The position numbers were made by a program, and so were the translations under genes. Shown here piece after piece: positions 7,927-17,348 of a DNA stretch of 64,000 nucleotides. Source of the DNA: Pseudoxanthomonas sp. (GTDB lineage: Bacteria; Pseudomonadota; Gammaproteobacteria; Xanthomonadales; Xanthomonadaceae). The DNA is taken from assembly GCF_027498035.1 (NCBI RefSeq), contig NZ_CP114978.1, forward strand, positions 4,216,001-4,280,000, given 5' to 3'. The stretch's first letter is position 1. Each line of letters starts with the position of its first letter. Below the pieces are notes generated by a model that was not told the origin of the DNA, ran no database searches, and saw nothing but the letters and a program-made list of their open reading frames with translations.

Positions 7927-8631
7927 ATGGCTCGACACCATCATTCCCTCCGAAGTTCCGTCCTGTTACTGGCGCTAGCGTGCTTGGTACTGGTGACCGG
8001 CTGCAGTTCCACACGCAACATGGCGGCATCGCTTCCTGCGCCCGACCCGTTGGGCGAGGTCAAGGAGACGCCCGAGTACCGGATCGGTGCAGGCGACCTG
8101 ATCCAGATCCAGGTCTTCCAGATCGAGGATCTTGAGCGCCAGGTGCGCGTCGACAACGAGGGCATGATCTCCCTGCCGCTGATTGGCAATCTCAAGGCAG
8201 CCGGGCTCACCCGCACCGAGCTTGAGAACGAAATCACCCGCGGCTACGGCAGCAAGTTCCTGCAGGACCCGCAGGTCTCGGTGCTGATCCAGGAATTCAC
8301 CAGCCAGCGCATCACGGTGTCCGGCGCGGTCTCCAAGCCCGGCAACTATCCGCTGGAAGGCGCAACGCAGCTCACGCTGCAGCAGGCATTGGCCGAGGCG
8401 CAGGGCGTCAGCGATCTGGCCAGCCGCAGGAACGTGGTGGTCTTCCGCAACATCGGCGGCCAGAAAATGATCGCCCGCTTTGACTTGACCGATATTGAAA
8501 CGGGCTCAGCGCCCGATCCCGACATCTACGGAGGCGACATCGTTGTGGTTTATCGCTCTGACGCGCGCCTGCTCCTGAAAACGGTGTTGGAGCTGACTCC
8601 CTTCGTCATGGTCTTCAGGGCTTACCGATGA
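7927..8631 (+). CDS. gumB: Polysaccharide export outer-membrane lipoprotein GumB
   Basis: OPX/Wza-type export protein that forms the outer-membrane exit for xanthan-like polymer with GumC. The 234 residues start with a lipoprotein signal (LLLALACLVLVTGC, lipid Cys near residue 26). A poly_export domain (PEYRIGAGDLIQIQVFQIEDLERQVRVD) and a SLBB-type region (RITVSGAVSKPGNYPLEG) follow. The C-terminal block ARFDLTDIE...PDIYGGDIVVVYRSDAR...LELTP.VMV.RAYR is nearly the same as Xanthomonas GumB. The Shine-Dalgarno AAAGG is 15 bases from the ATG, rather far. The stop overlaps gumC by four bases. Confidence 0.95.
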   Translation: MARHHHSLRSSVLLLALACLVLVTGCSSTRNMAASLPAPDPLGEVKETPEYRIGAGDLIQIQVFQIEDLERQVRVDNEGMISLPLIGNLKAAGLTRTELENEITRGYGSKFLQDPQVSVLIQEFTSQRITVSGAVSKPGNYPLEGATQLTLQQALAEAQGVSDLASRRNVVVFRNIGGQKMIARFDLTDIETGSAPDPDIYGGDIVVVYRSDARLLLKTVLELTPFVMVFRAYR

Positions 8632-10037
8632 GTACGGTCGATCACCGCCCAGGGCACATGCACGCGAAGCTGCCGGATGTCACCCTGCTCGAATACTGGA
8701 GCGCCATTGTTTCAAGGCGCTGGATGATCGCAGGCGTGACGGTCCTGGTCGTTATCATCGTGCTGGTTGGCACGCTGCTGATGACGCCGCAGTTCCAGGC
8801 CACCACCACGTTGCAGATCAATCGCGACGCGATGAACGTGGTCAACATCGAAAACCTGATGCCGACCGAGTCGCCGATGGATCGCGACTTCTACGAAACC
8901 CAGTATGAGCTGCTGCGCAGTCGCACCTTGGCGCAGGAAGTCATCCGCAGCACGCACCTGGCCGAACATCCTGCCTACAAGGAACTGGCGGAAAAAGTGG
9001 CCAGCCAGGCTGCTGAAGGTGCGGAGGGCGACAAGGCCACCGTGCGCAAGCGGCAGCAGGATGCAGTGGAGCGTGCGCTGACGGCCGATGTCCTGGATGG
9101 CCTGGAGATCGAGCCGGTGCGTAATTCGCGTCTGGCCAAGGTGCATTTCAGTTCACCTGATCCGGGCTTGTCGGCGCGCGTGGCCAACGCCTATGCCAGT
9201 ACGTTCATCTCGGACAACCTGAAGCGCCAGCTCGATGCATCGACGTTTGCGGTGAAGTATCTGTCCGAACGCCTGGAGCAGCTGCGCGGCAAGGTTGAAG
9301 AATCCGAGCGTGCGCTGGTGGATTACTCCGGCGACCAGCAGATCGTGTCCGTGGGCGACAACGCGCCTTCGCTGCCCGCGCAGAACCTGACCGAACTCAA
9401 TGGCCTGCTGGCCTCTGCGCAGAATGCCAAGATCCAGGCGGAAGCTGCATGGAATGAAGCACGGGTCGGAACGGGGCTCAACCTGCCGCAGGTGGTGTCC
9501 AATCCCATGATCCAGAGCCTGCGTGAAGCCCAGGCGGAGATGCAGAACGAGTACAACCAGAAGCTGGCGACCTACAAGCCTGACTATCCGGAAATGATGC
9601 GATTGAAGAGTCGGATCGATGCGAGCAATCGCCAGATTCAGCAGGAAATCGGCGTCATCCGCGCGTCATTGAAGTCGCAATACGATACGGCTGCGCAACA
9701 GGAACTGCTGACCGAGCAGCGCATCACAGGTTTGAAGCACGACCAGTTGGATCTCGAAGAGCGAAGCATTCGTTACAACATGCTCAAGCGCGACGTGGAC
9801 ACGAACCGCCAGCTGTACGACGCGTTGCTCCAGCGCTTCAAGGAAATTGGTGTGGCCGGTAATGTGGGCGCCAACAACGTGTCGGTGATCGATACGGCTG
9901 AAGTACCCGGTTCGCCTTATTCGCCACGCCTCCCCATCAATCTGGCGTTGGGTGCGGTCTTCGGCTTCTTCATCGGGCTGGTGCTGGCACTGATGCTGCA
10001 TCTGATCGGATCGGTACGGCGCTCGCATCGGGCGTGA
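8628..10037 (+). CDS. gumC: Polysaccharide co-polymerase GumC (Wzz/PCP type)
   Basis: Inner-membrane protein that controls polymer length and links the polymerase to GumB across the periplasm. The 469 residues have a Wzz domain, one N-terminal membrane segment (about residues 33-53, WMIAGVTVLVVIIVLVGTLLM), a long periplasmic coiled-coil region and a second membrane segment near residue 440 (LALGAVFGFFIGLVLALML). It stops shortly after the second segment, so it lacks the cytoplasmic tyrosine-kinase domain of Wzc, as Xanthomonas GumC does. Translation is coupled to gumB through ATGA. Confidence 0.94.
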   Translation: MSTVDHRPGHMHAKLPDVTLLEYWSAIVSRRWMIAGVTVLVVIIVLVGTLLMTPQFQATTTLQINRDAMNVVNIENLMPTESPMDRDFYETQYELLRSRTLAQEVIRSTHLAEHPAYKELAEKVASQAAEGAEGDKATVRKRQQDAVERALTADVLDGLEIEPVRNSRLAKVHFSSPDPGLSARVANAYASTFISDNLKRQLDASTFAVKYLSERLEQLRGKVEESERALVDYSGDQQIVSVGDNAPSLPAQNLTELNGLLASAQNAKIQAEAAWNEARVGTGLNLPQVVSNPMIQSLREAQAEMQNEYNQKLATYKPDYPEMMRLKSRIDASNRQIQQEIGVIRASLKSQYDTAAQQELLTEQRITGLKHDQLDLEERSIRYNMLKRDVDTNRQLYDALLQRFKEIGVAGNVGANNVSVIDTAEVPGSPYSPRLPINLALGAVFGFFIGLVLALMLHLIGSVRRSHRA

Positions 10038-10337
10038 TGGGCGGATTCCCGCCTGCTCAAGGGACTGGGCCTGGAATGGCGAACGTGCGCTGCTGCACAG
10101 ATCAGTAGTTTTTTTCGTGAGATTGTTGCGTCGCAACAGGGGCCTTGTTCTGCAGTGGTTCGGGCAGGGAATGGTTGGATGCACGACAGTCTTTGATGTC
10201 ACAACGGTGCCGCGCTCGACCATGGGGCCAATGCTGAGGAGAGCATTGCAGCGGTCGAGTGACGGACGATTTCCAGGCCCGTCCTGGCAAGGCGATCCCC
10301 CGCGTCTTGCGTAGCCGGGTTTGAATCGGAGAATGCC
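10038..10337 (+). other. gumC-gumD intergenic region
   Basis: A 300-base gap without a gene. It holds a T7 tract near 10110-10116, a perfect palindrome GTTGCG-T-CGCAAC (10125-10137) and a small hairpin AATGCT/AGCATT (10230-10247). None is followed by a T-run, so no terminator is called. The palindrome could be a protein-binding site; that is only a guess. Confidence 0.45.
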
Positions 10338-11798
10338 ATGCTCCTGGCTGATCTAAGTGGCGGTGCGTCAACCACCTCATCGCCGCGATTGCTTTCAAAA
10401 TATTCCGCAGCAGCCGATGTGGTGCTGCGCGTGTCCGATATTGCGGTCGTCATCGCTGCGGCGATGGTGGCGTACTGGCTTCGGTTTGATACCTGGTTAC
10501 CGGCGTCCGGTTATCGCGGCGTCATTGGTACGACATTGCTGTACGCGGTGATCTGCTTTACGGCGTTCCCGCTCTATCGCAGCTGGCGCGGGCGTGGCCT
10601 ATTGCGCGAATGCATCGTGCTGGGGATGGCGTGGAGCGGCGTATTCGCGTTGTTCGCCGTGCATGCACTCATCGTCCAGACGGGGCAGTTCGTGTCGCGC
10701 GCCTGGCTGGGTACCTGGTACCTGGGCGGATTCGCGGCACTGGTGGTGTCGCGTACGTTTCTGCGCAACGCGCTGAACATGCTGCGCAGCACCGGACTGG
10801 ACGTCCAGCGCGTGGTGGTGATCGGCCTGCGTACGCCGGTCTTCAAGCTGCAGAAATATCTGTCCCGCAACAGCTGGGTCGGGCTGCAGATGGTCGGCTA
10901 TTTCCAGAGCCGCTACGACATGGTGCCCAGTGCTGCATCCAGCCAGCTTCCGTGCCTAGGTATTTCCGCGCCGGAGGAACTGGAGCGCTACCTGCAGGAA
11001 AACGTGATCGAGCAGGTGTGGATTTCCATGCCACTGGGTGATCGCGATCGGATCAAGGCGCTACTGCAGGTGCTGGACCGCTTCCCGATCACCGTCAAGC
11101 TGGTTCCCGACCTGTTCGATTTCGGCATGCTCAACCAGCAGGGTGAGCAGATTGGCAATGTGCCGGTCATCAATCTGCGACAGGGCGGCGTGGATCGCGA
11201 CAACTACTTCGTCGTTGCCAAGGCCTTGCAGGACAAGATCGTGGCGATTGCGGCGCTGCTGGTGTTGTGGCCACTCCTGCTGGTCATCGCGGCCGGCGTG
11301 AAGTTGGGTTCGCCGGGGCCGGTGTTCTTCAGGCAGAAGCGTCATGGCCTGGGTGGACGTGAGTTCTACATGCTCAAGTTCCGTTCGATGTACGTGCATC
11401 AGGAAGGGCGTGCCGATGTGAAACAGGCCACGCGTGGCGATGCACGCATCACGCGGTTCGGTGGTTTCCTGAGGCGCACGAGCATGGATGAGCTGCCCCA
11501 GATCTTCAACGTGCTGGGCGGCAGCATGTCCATCGTCGGGCCGCGTCCGCACGCTGCGCAACACAACAGCCATTACGAAAAGCTGATCAATCACTACATG
11601 CAGCGCCACTACGTCAAGCCAGGCATCACCGGTTGGGCGCAGGTCAACGGGTTTCGCGGTGAGACGCCGGAGCTGCGGACGATGAAGAAGCGCGTGCAGT
11701 ACGACCTGGACTACATCCGTCGCTGGTCGCTGTGGCTGGACTGCAAGATCATCGTGCTGACCGCATTCCGCGTGCTCGGCCAGAAGACAGCGTACTGA
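10338..11798 (+). CDS. gumD: Undecaprenyl-phosphate glucose phosphotransferase GumD
   Basis: Starts the repeat unit by moving glucose-1-phosphate from UDP-glucose to undecaprenyl phosphate. The 486 residues comprise four or five N-terminal membrane helices, a cytoplasmic CoA-binding-like domain (VVVIGLRTPVFKLQKYLSRN) and the C-terminal bacterial sugar transferase domain. The catalytic stretch KLGSPGPVFFRQKRHGLGGREFYMLKFRSMYV, then RTSMDELPQIFNVLGGSMSIVGPRP and VKPGITGWAQVNGFRGE, are hallmarks of the WcaJ/GumD group. gumE begins four bases after its stop. Confidence 0.95.
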   Translation: MLLADLSGGASTTSSPRLLSKYSAAADVVLRVSDIAVVIAAAMVAYWLRFDTWLPASGYRGVIGTTLLYAVICFTAFPLYRSWRGRGLLRECIVLGMAWSGVFALFAVHALIVQTGQFVSRAWLGTWYLGGFAALVVSRTFLRNALNMLRSTGLDVQRVVVIGLRTPVFKLQKYLSRNSWVGLQMVGYFQSRYDMVPSAASSQLPCLGISAPEELERYLQENVIEQVWISMPLGDRDRIKALLQVLDRFPITVKLVPDLFDFGMLNQQGEQIGNVPVINLRQGGVDRDNYFVVAKALQDKIVAIAALLVLWPLLLVIAAGVKLGSPGPVFFRQKRHGLGGREFYMLKFRSMYVHQEGRADVKQATRGDARITRFGGFLRRTSMDELPQIFNVLGGSMSIVGPRPHAAQHNSHYEKLINHYMQRHYVKPGITGWAQVNGFRGETPELRTMKKRVQYDLDYIRRWSLWLDCKIIVLTAFRVLGQKTAY

Positions 11799-11801
11799 CG
11801 C

Positions 11802-13121
11802 ATGGCTGCTGTTCCACATGACGTGCATGGACCCGGTGTCGAGGCACGGGCCGACCATCGCCTGCGGGATCTCCTGATCGAACTGCTGCTGCTGTTCTCC
11901 GTGGGCTACAACTTCCTGTTGGCCATCGTCAACGCGCAGCTGTTCACGGTGACGCCGGCGATGACCTACGCGGCGGAACTGCTGATCTATGCAGGCTGTT
12001 TTGGTATCGGCATCTGGACGCTCCAGCGCGAGAAGATCGCAGCGGTGCTGGTCGGCATCGGCCTGATCGCGGTGGTGATGCTGTTCCGCTACGTGCTGGA
12101 GTGGCGCGTGGATGCGAAATTCATCCGCGATGCCATCATCCCGTTCGCCTTCCTGGTCCTGGGGGCGGCGTATGGCGGCTCGCTGCCGCGGCTGTTCCTG
12201 CGGATGAGCGTCATCGTGGCACTGGTGGCTGCCGTAGAACTGACCCTGCCGGACGTGTACGGCAATGTGGTCAATCCCAAGAGCTACTACGTCAATACCC
12301 GTGGCGTGGACGAGGGCGGCTTCTGGAACCAGGACAGCAACCTGTTCGTCAGTGCCACGCGCCCCGGTGAGCGCAACTTCCTCGCCGGCAGCAACCTGCC
12401 GCGTGCTTCGTCGATCTTCGTCGAGCCCGTCACCACCGGCAATTACCTGATCTTCTTCTGCGCGATCCTGCTGACGTTCTGGCGCTCGTTCAGTCCGAAG
12501 AAGATTGCCTTCTCCATAGGACTGTTGCTCTTCCTGATCGTGGCATCGGATGGGCGACTCGCGGCGGGCACCAGTGTGCTGATGCTGATGGGCGCGCCCT
12601 TCCTGCGGCGGCTTGACCAACGCCTGTCGTTCCTGATCATGCCGCTGGTGATCGTGGCTGCCGCTGCGCTGATCTGGGTCACGCGGGTGGATGCCTATGA
12701 AGATACGACGCTGGGGCGCGTCTTCCTGACCATCAATGCGCTGCGGAACATGACGGCGGAAGCGTGGCTGGGCCTGGATTTTGATGCGCCGTACAGATAT
12801 TTCGACAGTGGCATTGCCTACTTCATTGCCTCGCAGTCGATCATGGTTGTCGGCGCATTTCTGTTGGCGTTCTCCTTTGGCCTGGAAATGCCGACCGAGG
12901 ATGGCCAGGCCTTCAAGAATTTCTTCATGCTGGCCTTTGCGACGGGCCTGCTGGTATCCAACAGCCTGTTCTCGGTGAAGTCCGCGGCGTTGTGGTGGTT
13001 CGTCCTGGGCGCGATGTGGCAGTTGCCTAAAGGCTTCTGGCTGTCGCAGCCTGGCGTGGGCGGTCATCCTGCCGGGCAGCTTGCTGAGGCGCGTGACAGG
13101 CCACTGGCCGGTACGTCTTGA
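11802..13121 (+). CDS. gumE: Putative repeat-unit polymerase GumE
   Basis: A membrane protein of 439 residues with about ten to twelve hydrophobic helices and a long periplasmic loop (about residues 150-205, PDVYGNVVNPKSYYVNTRGVDEGGFWNQDSNLF). This is the pattern of Wzy-type polymerases that join lipid-linked repeats. Assignment as GumE rests on this topology and on its position directly after gumD, the same as in Xanthomonas; sequence conservation in this family is weak. In Xanthomonas gumF and gumG come next; here a 217-base gap leads straight to gumH. Confidence 0.85.
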   Translation: MAAVPHDVHGPGVEARADHRLRDLLIELLLLFSVGYNFLLAIVNAQLFTVTPAMTYAAELLIYAGCFGIGIWTLQREKIAAVLVGIGLIAVVMLFRYVLEWRVDAKFIRDAIIPFAFLVLGAAYGGSLPRLFLRMSVIVALVAAVELTLPDVYGNVVNPKSYYVNTRGVDEGGFWNQDSNLFVSATRPGERNFLAGSNLPRASSIFVEPVTTGNYLIFFCAILLTFWRSFSPKKIAFSIGLLLFLIVASDGRLAAGTSVLMLMGAPFLRRLDQRLSFLIMPLVIVAAAALIWVTRVDAYEDTTLGRVFLTINALRNMTAEAWLGLDFDAPYRYFDSGIAYFIASQSIMVVGAFLLAFSFGLEMPTEDGQAFKNFFMLAFATGLLVSNSLFSVKSAALWWFVLGAMWQLPKGFWLSQPGVGGHPAGQLAEARDRPLAGTS

Positions 13122-13338
13122 TCGCGACTGCAAGCCTTGGCCGCGCGACGCCTGAGGGTGAGCGCCGGGGCAACGTCGATACTCCGAACTTGGCTGTCGT
13201 TTCATCGGTGCCGCCGTCGCTTGCATGCTGGGCTGGCGAATCGAGTGGATTGCGGATGCCTTTCGGCGTGCCCAGCGATGGGCCTTTGAAGGCCGGCCCG
13301 TGTTGCTTCCTGGATGTTTCTCGTCGCAAGGTGTTTGT
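13122..13338 (+). other. Gap where gumF and gumG are expected
   Basis: This stretch of 217 bases has an open frame in places but no acetyltransferase-like sequence, and I recognise no gumF or gumG remnant in it. It interrupts an otherwise tightly packed order. Confidence 0.5.
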
Positions 13339-14466
13339 ATGAAAGTGGTGCATGTCGTGCGCCAGTTCCACCCTTCCGTGGGTGGCATGGAGGAAGTCGT
13401 GCTCAACGTGGCGCGTCATCACCAGGCTGCCGGGATCGATGAGGTGGAAGTGGTGACGGTCGACCGGGTGTTTTCGCAACCGGAACTGCGGCTGGAACCT
13501 TCAGCGCGGCATGGGAGCCTGCCGGTCCGGCGCCTGCCCTGGCGTGGCTCGTCGCGCTATCCACTGACTTCTGGCGTGTTGCAGGCCATTGCCAGTGCGG
13601 ATGTGGTGCATGTGCATGGCATCGATTTTTTCTACGACTACCTGGCCGCGACTGCAGCAGTGCATCGCAAGCCGATGATCGTATCCACCCATGGCGGGTT
13701 TTTTCATACGGCCTATGCCTCGCGGCTGAAACGCCTGTGGTTCAACACGCTGACCCGTGCTTCGGCGCTGGCTTACAAGCGCGTGGTGGCGACCAGCGAA
13801 AATGATGGCGACCTGTTTTCTAAGGTGGTTTCGAAGCAGCGATTGCGGGTGATCGAGAACGGCGTGGACGTCACAAAGTTCGCCGGCCGTGGCAGCCAGG
13901 CCAACGGCCGGACCTTGATCTATTTCGGTCGCTGGTCGGTCAACAAGGGCTTGCTGGAAACGCTTGATCTTTTCGCCGGGTTGCGTCAGCGCAATGTCGA
14001 ATGGAAGCTGGTGATTGCAGGTCGCGAGTACGACCTCACTCGTGAGGATCTTGCCCGGGAGATTGCCACGCGCGATCTCGAAGACCACGTCGAGATTGTC
14101 GTATCTCCATCCGAGTCCGAGCTCGCGGCGCTGCTTGGCAAGGCCCAGTATTTCGTCTGCCTGTCCCGGCATGAGGGCTTCGGGATCGCGCCGGTCGAAG
14201 CGATGAGTGCGGGGTTGCTCCCGGTTCTCAGCAATATTCCACCGTTTGCGCGTCTGCACCGTGAGTCTGGCCTTGGCGTGATCGTCGATCCGAAGCATGC
14301 CGATGCTGCTGCCGAGGCCGCCGAGCGCCTGGCCGACGTGTCCCAGGCTGACTTTTCGGCGCGACGCGACCAGGCCATGGCCTATGTGGAGCGCTACGAC
14401 TGGAAACACGTGGTGGGCCGCTATGTCGCTGAGTACCAGGCCGCGCTTGGCAAGGACCACGCATGA
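13339..14466 (+). CDS. gumH: Alpha-1,3-mannosyltransferase GumH
   Basis: Transfers mannose from GDP-mannose to the lipid-linked cellobiose, the first side-chain sugar. The product is a GT4-type glycosyltransferase of 375 residues. It opens MKVVHVVRQFHPSVGGMEEVVLNVARH, and keeps FDVVHVHGIDFFYDYLA-like, VSTHGGFFHTAYASRLKRLWFNTLTR and the nucleotide-sugar motif YFVCLSRHEGFGIAPVEAMSAG (EX7E), all close to Xanthomonas GumH. The start ATG 13339 is chosen by this homology; the frame is open from 13225 but that part is unrelated. Its end overlaps gumI by four bases. Confidence 0.95.
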   Translation: MKVVHVVRQFHPSVGGMEEVVLNVARHHQAAGIDEVEVVTVDRVFSQPELRLEPSARHGSLPVRRLPWRGSSRYPLTSGVLQAIASADVVHVHGIDFFYDYLAATAAVHRKPMIVSTHGGFFHTAYASRLKRLWFNTLTRASALAYKRVVATSENDGDLFSKVVSKQRLRVIENGVDVTKFAGRGSQANGRTLIYFGRWSVNKGLLETLDLFAGLRQRNVEWKLVIAGREYDLTREDLAREIATRDLEDHVEIVVSPSESELAALLGKAQYFVCLSRHEGFGIAPVEAMSAGLLPVLSNIPPFARLHRESGLGVIVDPKHADAAAEAAERLADVSQADFSARRDQAMAYVERYDWKHVVGRYVAEYQAALGKDHA

Positions 14467-15563
14467 AGTCCACTACCGGCAAGGCGCATGCGGCGGGGTT
14501 GGGCGCGCGCCCAGTGCTGACGGTGCTGGAGCAGGTCAATCGTCCCACGCCCACGACCAATCCCTATCTGGTCCAGTTGTTCAGGGCGCTAGAACCGATG
14601 GTCCACATCCGTTACTGGTCGTTGCGCACGGCGCTGCTGGCCCGCTACGACGTGGTCCATCTGCATTGGCCCGAATACATGATGCGGCATCCTTCAGGCA
14701 TCGGACGTGCATTGCGCAGATGCGCGGTCGCGGCGCTGCTATTGCGGTGGACCGTGCTGCGTACGCCCGTCGTCAGGACGTTGCACAATCTCCAGCCACA
14801 CGAAGGTGGCGGGCGCGTCGAGCATCTGCTCCTGAAGTGGATGGACCGGCTGGTCACGCGCTGGATCAGGATCAATGCGACCACCGATCTGCGTGCACCG
14901 GGGACTGATACCGCGCTGCACGGCCACTATCGCGACTGGTACGCCGCAATCGACAAGCCCGATATGGTTGAAGGTCGCCTGCTGCACTTCGGTTTGATCC
15001 GTCCTTACAAGGGTGTCGAGGTGCTGTTCGATGCGATGGCCGGGGTGCGGGAGCCAGGCTGCACGCTGCGGATCGTCGGCAGTCCGGCCAATGCGGCGAT
15101 GCGCACACTGGTCGAACAGGCCTGTGGCGGGGACGCGCGGATCAGTGCGCTGTTGCAGTACGTGGATGACCCGACCTTGGCGCATGAGATATCAGAAGCG
15201 GAGTTGGTGGTGCTGCCGTATCGCGAAATGCACAACTCCGGAACGCTGTTGTTGAGCCTCTCACTATCGCGCCCGGCGCTGGTGCCACAGACCCCCAACA
15301 ACGCCGCGGTTGCAGCAGAGGTGGGCGATGGCTGGGTGTACATGTACGAAGGCGAGCTGACGGCCGACGTGATACAAGCCGCGCTGCAGCGTGTCCGTAC
15401 GATGCCCGATCGGCGCGAACCCGACCTGTCGCGACGCGACTGGGCACGTGCCGGCGAACAGCATTACCGCAGCTATGCCGCCGCGATCATGCAACGACGC
15501 GGGCATCGGCATGCGTCTGCTTCTGCGCAACGCTCGGCGTCCCTAACGGGACGGAGCCAGTGA
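14463..15563 (+). CDS. gumI: Beta-1,4-mannosyltransferase GumI
   Basis: Adds the terminal mannose of the xanthan side chain after GumK. The product is 366 residues with conserved stretches shared with Xanthomonas GumI: YDVVHLHWPEYMMRHPS, TPVVRTLHNLQPHE, RWIRINATTDLR, LHGHYRDWYA, GRLLHFGLIRPYKGVEVLFDAM and VVLPYREMHNSGTLLLSLSLSRP. Having gumI implies a full trisaccharide side chain, unlike Xylella, whose gum cluster lacks it. The ATGA overlap with gumH suggests coupled translation. Confidence 0.94.
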   Translation: MKSTTGKAHAAGLGARPVLTVLEQVNRPTPTTNPYLVQLFRALEPMVHIRYWSLRTALLARYDVVHLHWPEYMMRHPSGIGRALRRCAVAALLLRWTVLRTPVVRTLHNLQPHEGGGRVEHLLLKWMDRLVTRWIRINATTDLRAPGTDTALHGHYRDWYAAIDKPDMVEGRLLHFGLIRPYKGVEVLFDAMAGVREPGCTLRIVGSPANAAMRTLVEQACGGDARISALLQYVDDPTLAHEISEAELVVLPYREMHNSGTLLLSLSLSRPALVPQTPNNAAVAAEVGDGWVYMYEGELTADVIQAALQRVRTMPDRREPDLSRRDWARAGEQHYRSYAAAIMQRRGHRHASASAQRSASLTGRSQ

Positions 15564-15567
15564 GGGC

Positions 15568-17058
15568 ATGTCGGTGACCACCTCACCCGCCAACCCACCG
15601 GGTTCAACATCAGGTCTTGGTTCACGTGCCGCGGCCGGCGCCGCCAAGACCATGGCCGGGCAGGGTGCCCGCATGGTCGTCCAGTTCGGCGGCATCATCC
15701 TGCTGGCACGCCTGCTGAGTCCGGAGGATTACGGCCTGATGGCCATGGTCACCGCGCTGGTGGGCATCTGCGAAATCCTGCGCGACTTCGGCCTGTCCTC
15801 TGCCGCAATCCAGGCCAAGTCGCTCTCGCGCGAACAGCGCGACAACCTGTTCTGGCTCAACAGTGGCATCGGGCTGGTCCTGGGCTTGATCGTCTTCGCC
15901 GGTGCGGGGTTGATTGCCGATTTCTATCATGAGCCGCGCCTGGTGGCAGTGGCGCAGGTGATGTCGGTGACCTTCCTGTTGAGTGGCATGAACACGCAGT
16001 ACCGTGCGCACCTGAGTCGCGAACTGCAGTTCGGTCGATTGGCGATGAGTGATGTCGGCGGGCAAAGCCTGGGATTGATTGCCGGCGTGTGCGCGGCGCT
16101 GGCTGGACTGGGTTACTGGGCCCTGGTGATCCAGCAGGTGGTCGGGTCCGTGGTCGGATTGGTGGTATCGGCGATTGGATCGCGTTGGCTGCCGGGTCGG
16201 CCGCATCGCGGCGTGCCGATGCGTAGTTTCCTGACCTTCGGCACCAATCTGATGGCCGCGCAGGTGCTGGGCTACGTCAGCCAGAATATCGGCCAGGTTG
16301 TCATCGGATATCGCACCGGCGCCGAAGCACTGGGCCTCTACAACCGCGCATTCCAGTTGCTGATGATGCCGCTGAACCAGATCAATGCGCCGGCGACGAC
16401 CGTGGCGCTTCCGGTGTTGTCCAAGTTGCAGGATGAGCCGGAGCGCTATGCGGCCTTCCTGCTGCGTGGCCAGACGGTCATGGTGCACATCGTGGTGGCG
16501 ATCTTCGCGTTTGCCTGCGCACAGGCTTCGCCATTGATCGTGCTGTTCCTGGGTGAGCAGTGGCGTGCGGCCGTGGTGATCTTCCAGGTGCTGACCGTCG
16601 GTGGCATTTTCCAGGTGGTTGCCTATGCGGCCTATTGGGTGTTCCTGTCGATGGGACTGGCACGTGCGCAGCTGATGTACTCGGTTGTCGCACGCGTGTT
16701 GATCATCGCCTGCATCTTCGTTGGTGCCCATTGGGGCGCGCTGGGTGTGGCGGTGGGCTATAGCATCGGGCTTGCCTTGATCTGGCCGCTGTCCACCATC
16801 TGGGTGTCGCGCGTCGGCAATGCGCCTGGGATGGCGATGTTCAACAACGGGCTGCGCGCCATCATCGGATACGGGATCTGTGCGCTTGTTTCATGGCTGG
16901 CCGCCCGGCAGTGGGGTCATACGCCGGTCATGGAGCTGGTCGTCGGCGTGCCGGCAATTTTCACTGCATTTGGCTTGATCTGCTTGGTCTGGCCTGCGTT
17001 CCGTCGCGATGTGTGGACGATTCTCCACAGCAAGCAACTGTTGAGGCGTCGTGCGTAA
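15568..17058 (+). CDS. gumJ: Lipid-linked repeat-unit flippase GumJ (Wzx)
   Basis: Inner-membrane transporter thought to flip the undecaprenyl-linked pentasaccharide to the periplasm. The 496 residues have 12 to 14 hydrophobic helices, starting after a polar N-terminus, with the MATE/PST-family opening AKTMAGQGARMVVQFGGIILLARLLSPEDYGLMAMVTALVG. It resembles Xanthomonas GumJ throughout. It begins four bases after gumI; a 290-base gap follows before gumK. Confidence 0.94.
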   Translation: MSVTTSPANPPGSTSGLGSRAAAGAAKTMAGQGARMVVQFGGIILLARLLSPEDYGLMAMVTALVGICEILRDFGLSSAAIQAKSLSREQRDNLFWLNSGIGLVLGLIVFAGAGLIADFYHEPRLVAVAQVMSVTFLLSGMNTQYRAHLSRELQFGRLAMSDVGGQSLGLIAGVCAALAGLGYWALVIQQVVGSVVGLVVSAIGSRWLPGRPHRGVPMRSFLTFGTNLMAAQVLGYVSQNIGQVVIGYRTGAEALGLYNRAFQLLMMPLNQINAPATTVALPVLSKLQDEPERYAAFLLRGQTVMVHIVVAIFAFACAQASPLIVLFLGEQWRAAVVIFQVLTVGGIFQVVAYAAYWVFLSMGLARAQLMYSVVARVLIIACIFVGAHWGALGVAVGYSIGLALIWPLSTIWVSRVGNAPGMAMFNNGLRAIIGYGICALVSWLAARQWGHTPVMELVVGVPAIFTAFGLICLVWPAFRRDVWTILHSKQLLRRRA

Positions 17059-17348
17059 AGGGCGTGTCCATCCGACCCATGACGCGGATTCCGGACCGAA
17101 TTTGAACCTGCATGCATATCGGTGCGCGCGGTCACGCTCTTGGGGCGGAGAAACACTCACTCTTGAGGCGCGGCGTGAGGCCTTCCGGGCACCGCCGTTG
17201 CCGCTGACGTGTCGCACGAAGCGACCCACTTCTCGGTTGTACCGCGTGTTGTCGAGCGGGTCAGCTAGTTCCGTCATGGCGGTGGCAGCATTGAGTGCTT
17301 GGTCTCGCCATGTCCATCCCCCGACTCGACCCTGACGAGGACATCCCC
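17059..17348 (+). other. gumJ-gumK intergenic region
   Basis: A 290-base gap without a convincing gene. The only clear signal is the gumK Shine-Dalgarno GAGG (17337-17340). By its size it may hold a second, internal promoter for gumK-gumL-gumM, but I see no clear -35/-10 pair. Confidence 0.4.

Noticed and set aside
10125..10137. Palindrome GTTGCG-T-CGCAAC as a terminator between gumC and gumD
   Set aside because: No T-run after it on the coding strand; the T7 tract lies before it.
11061..13406. Long minus-strand open frame opposite gumD-gumE
   Set aside because: Antisense shadow with low-complexity His/Gln/Arg composition; the plus-strand genes are recognised.
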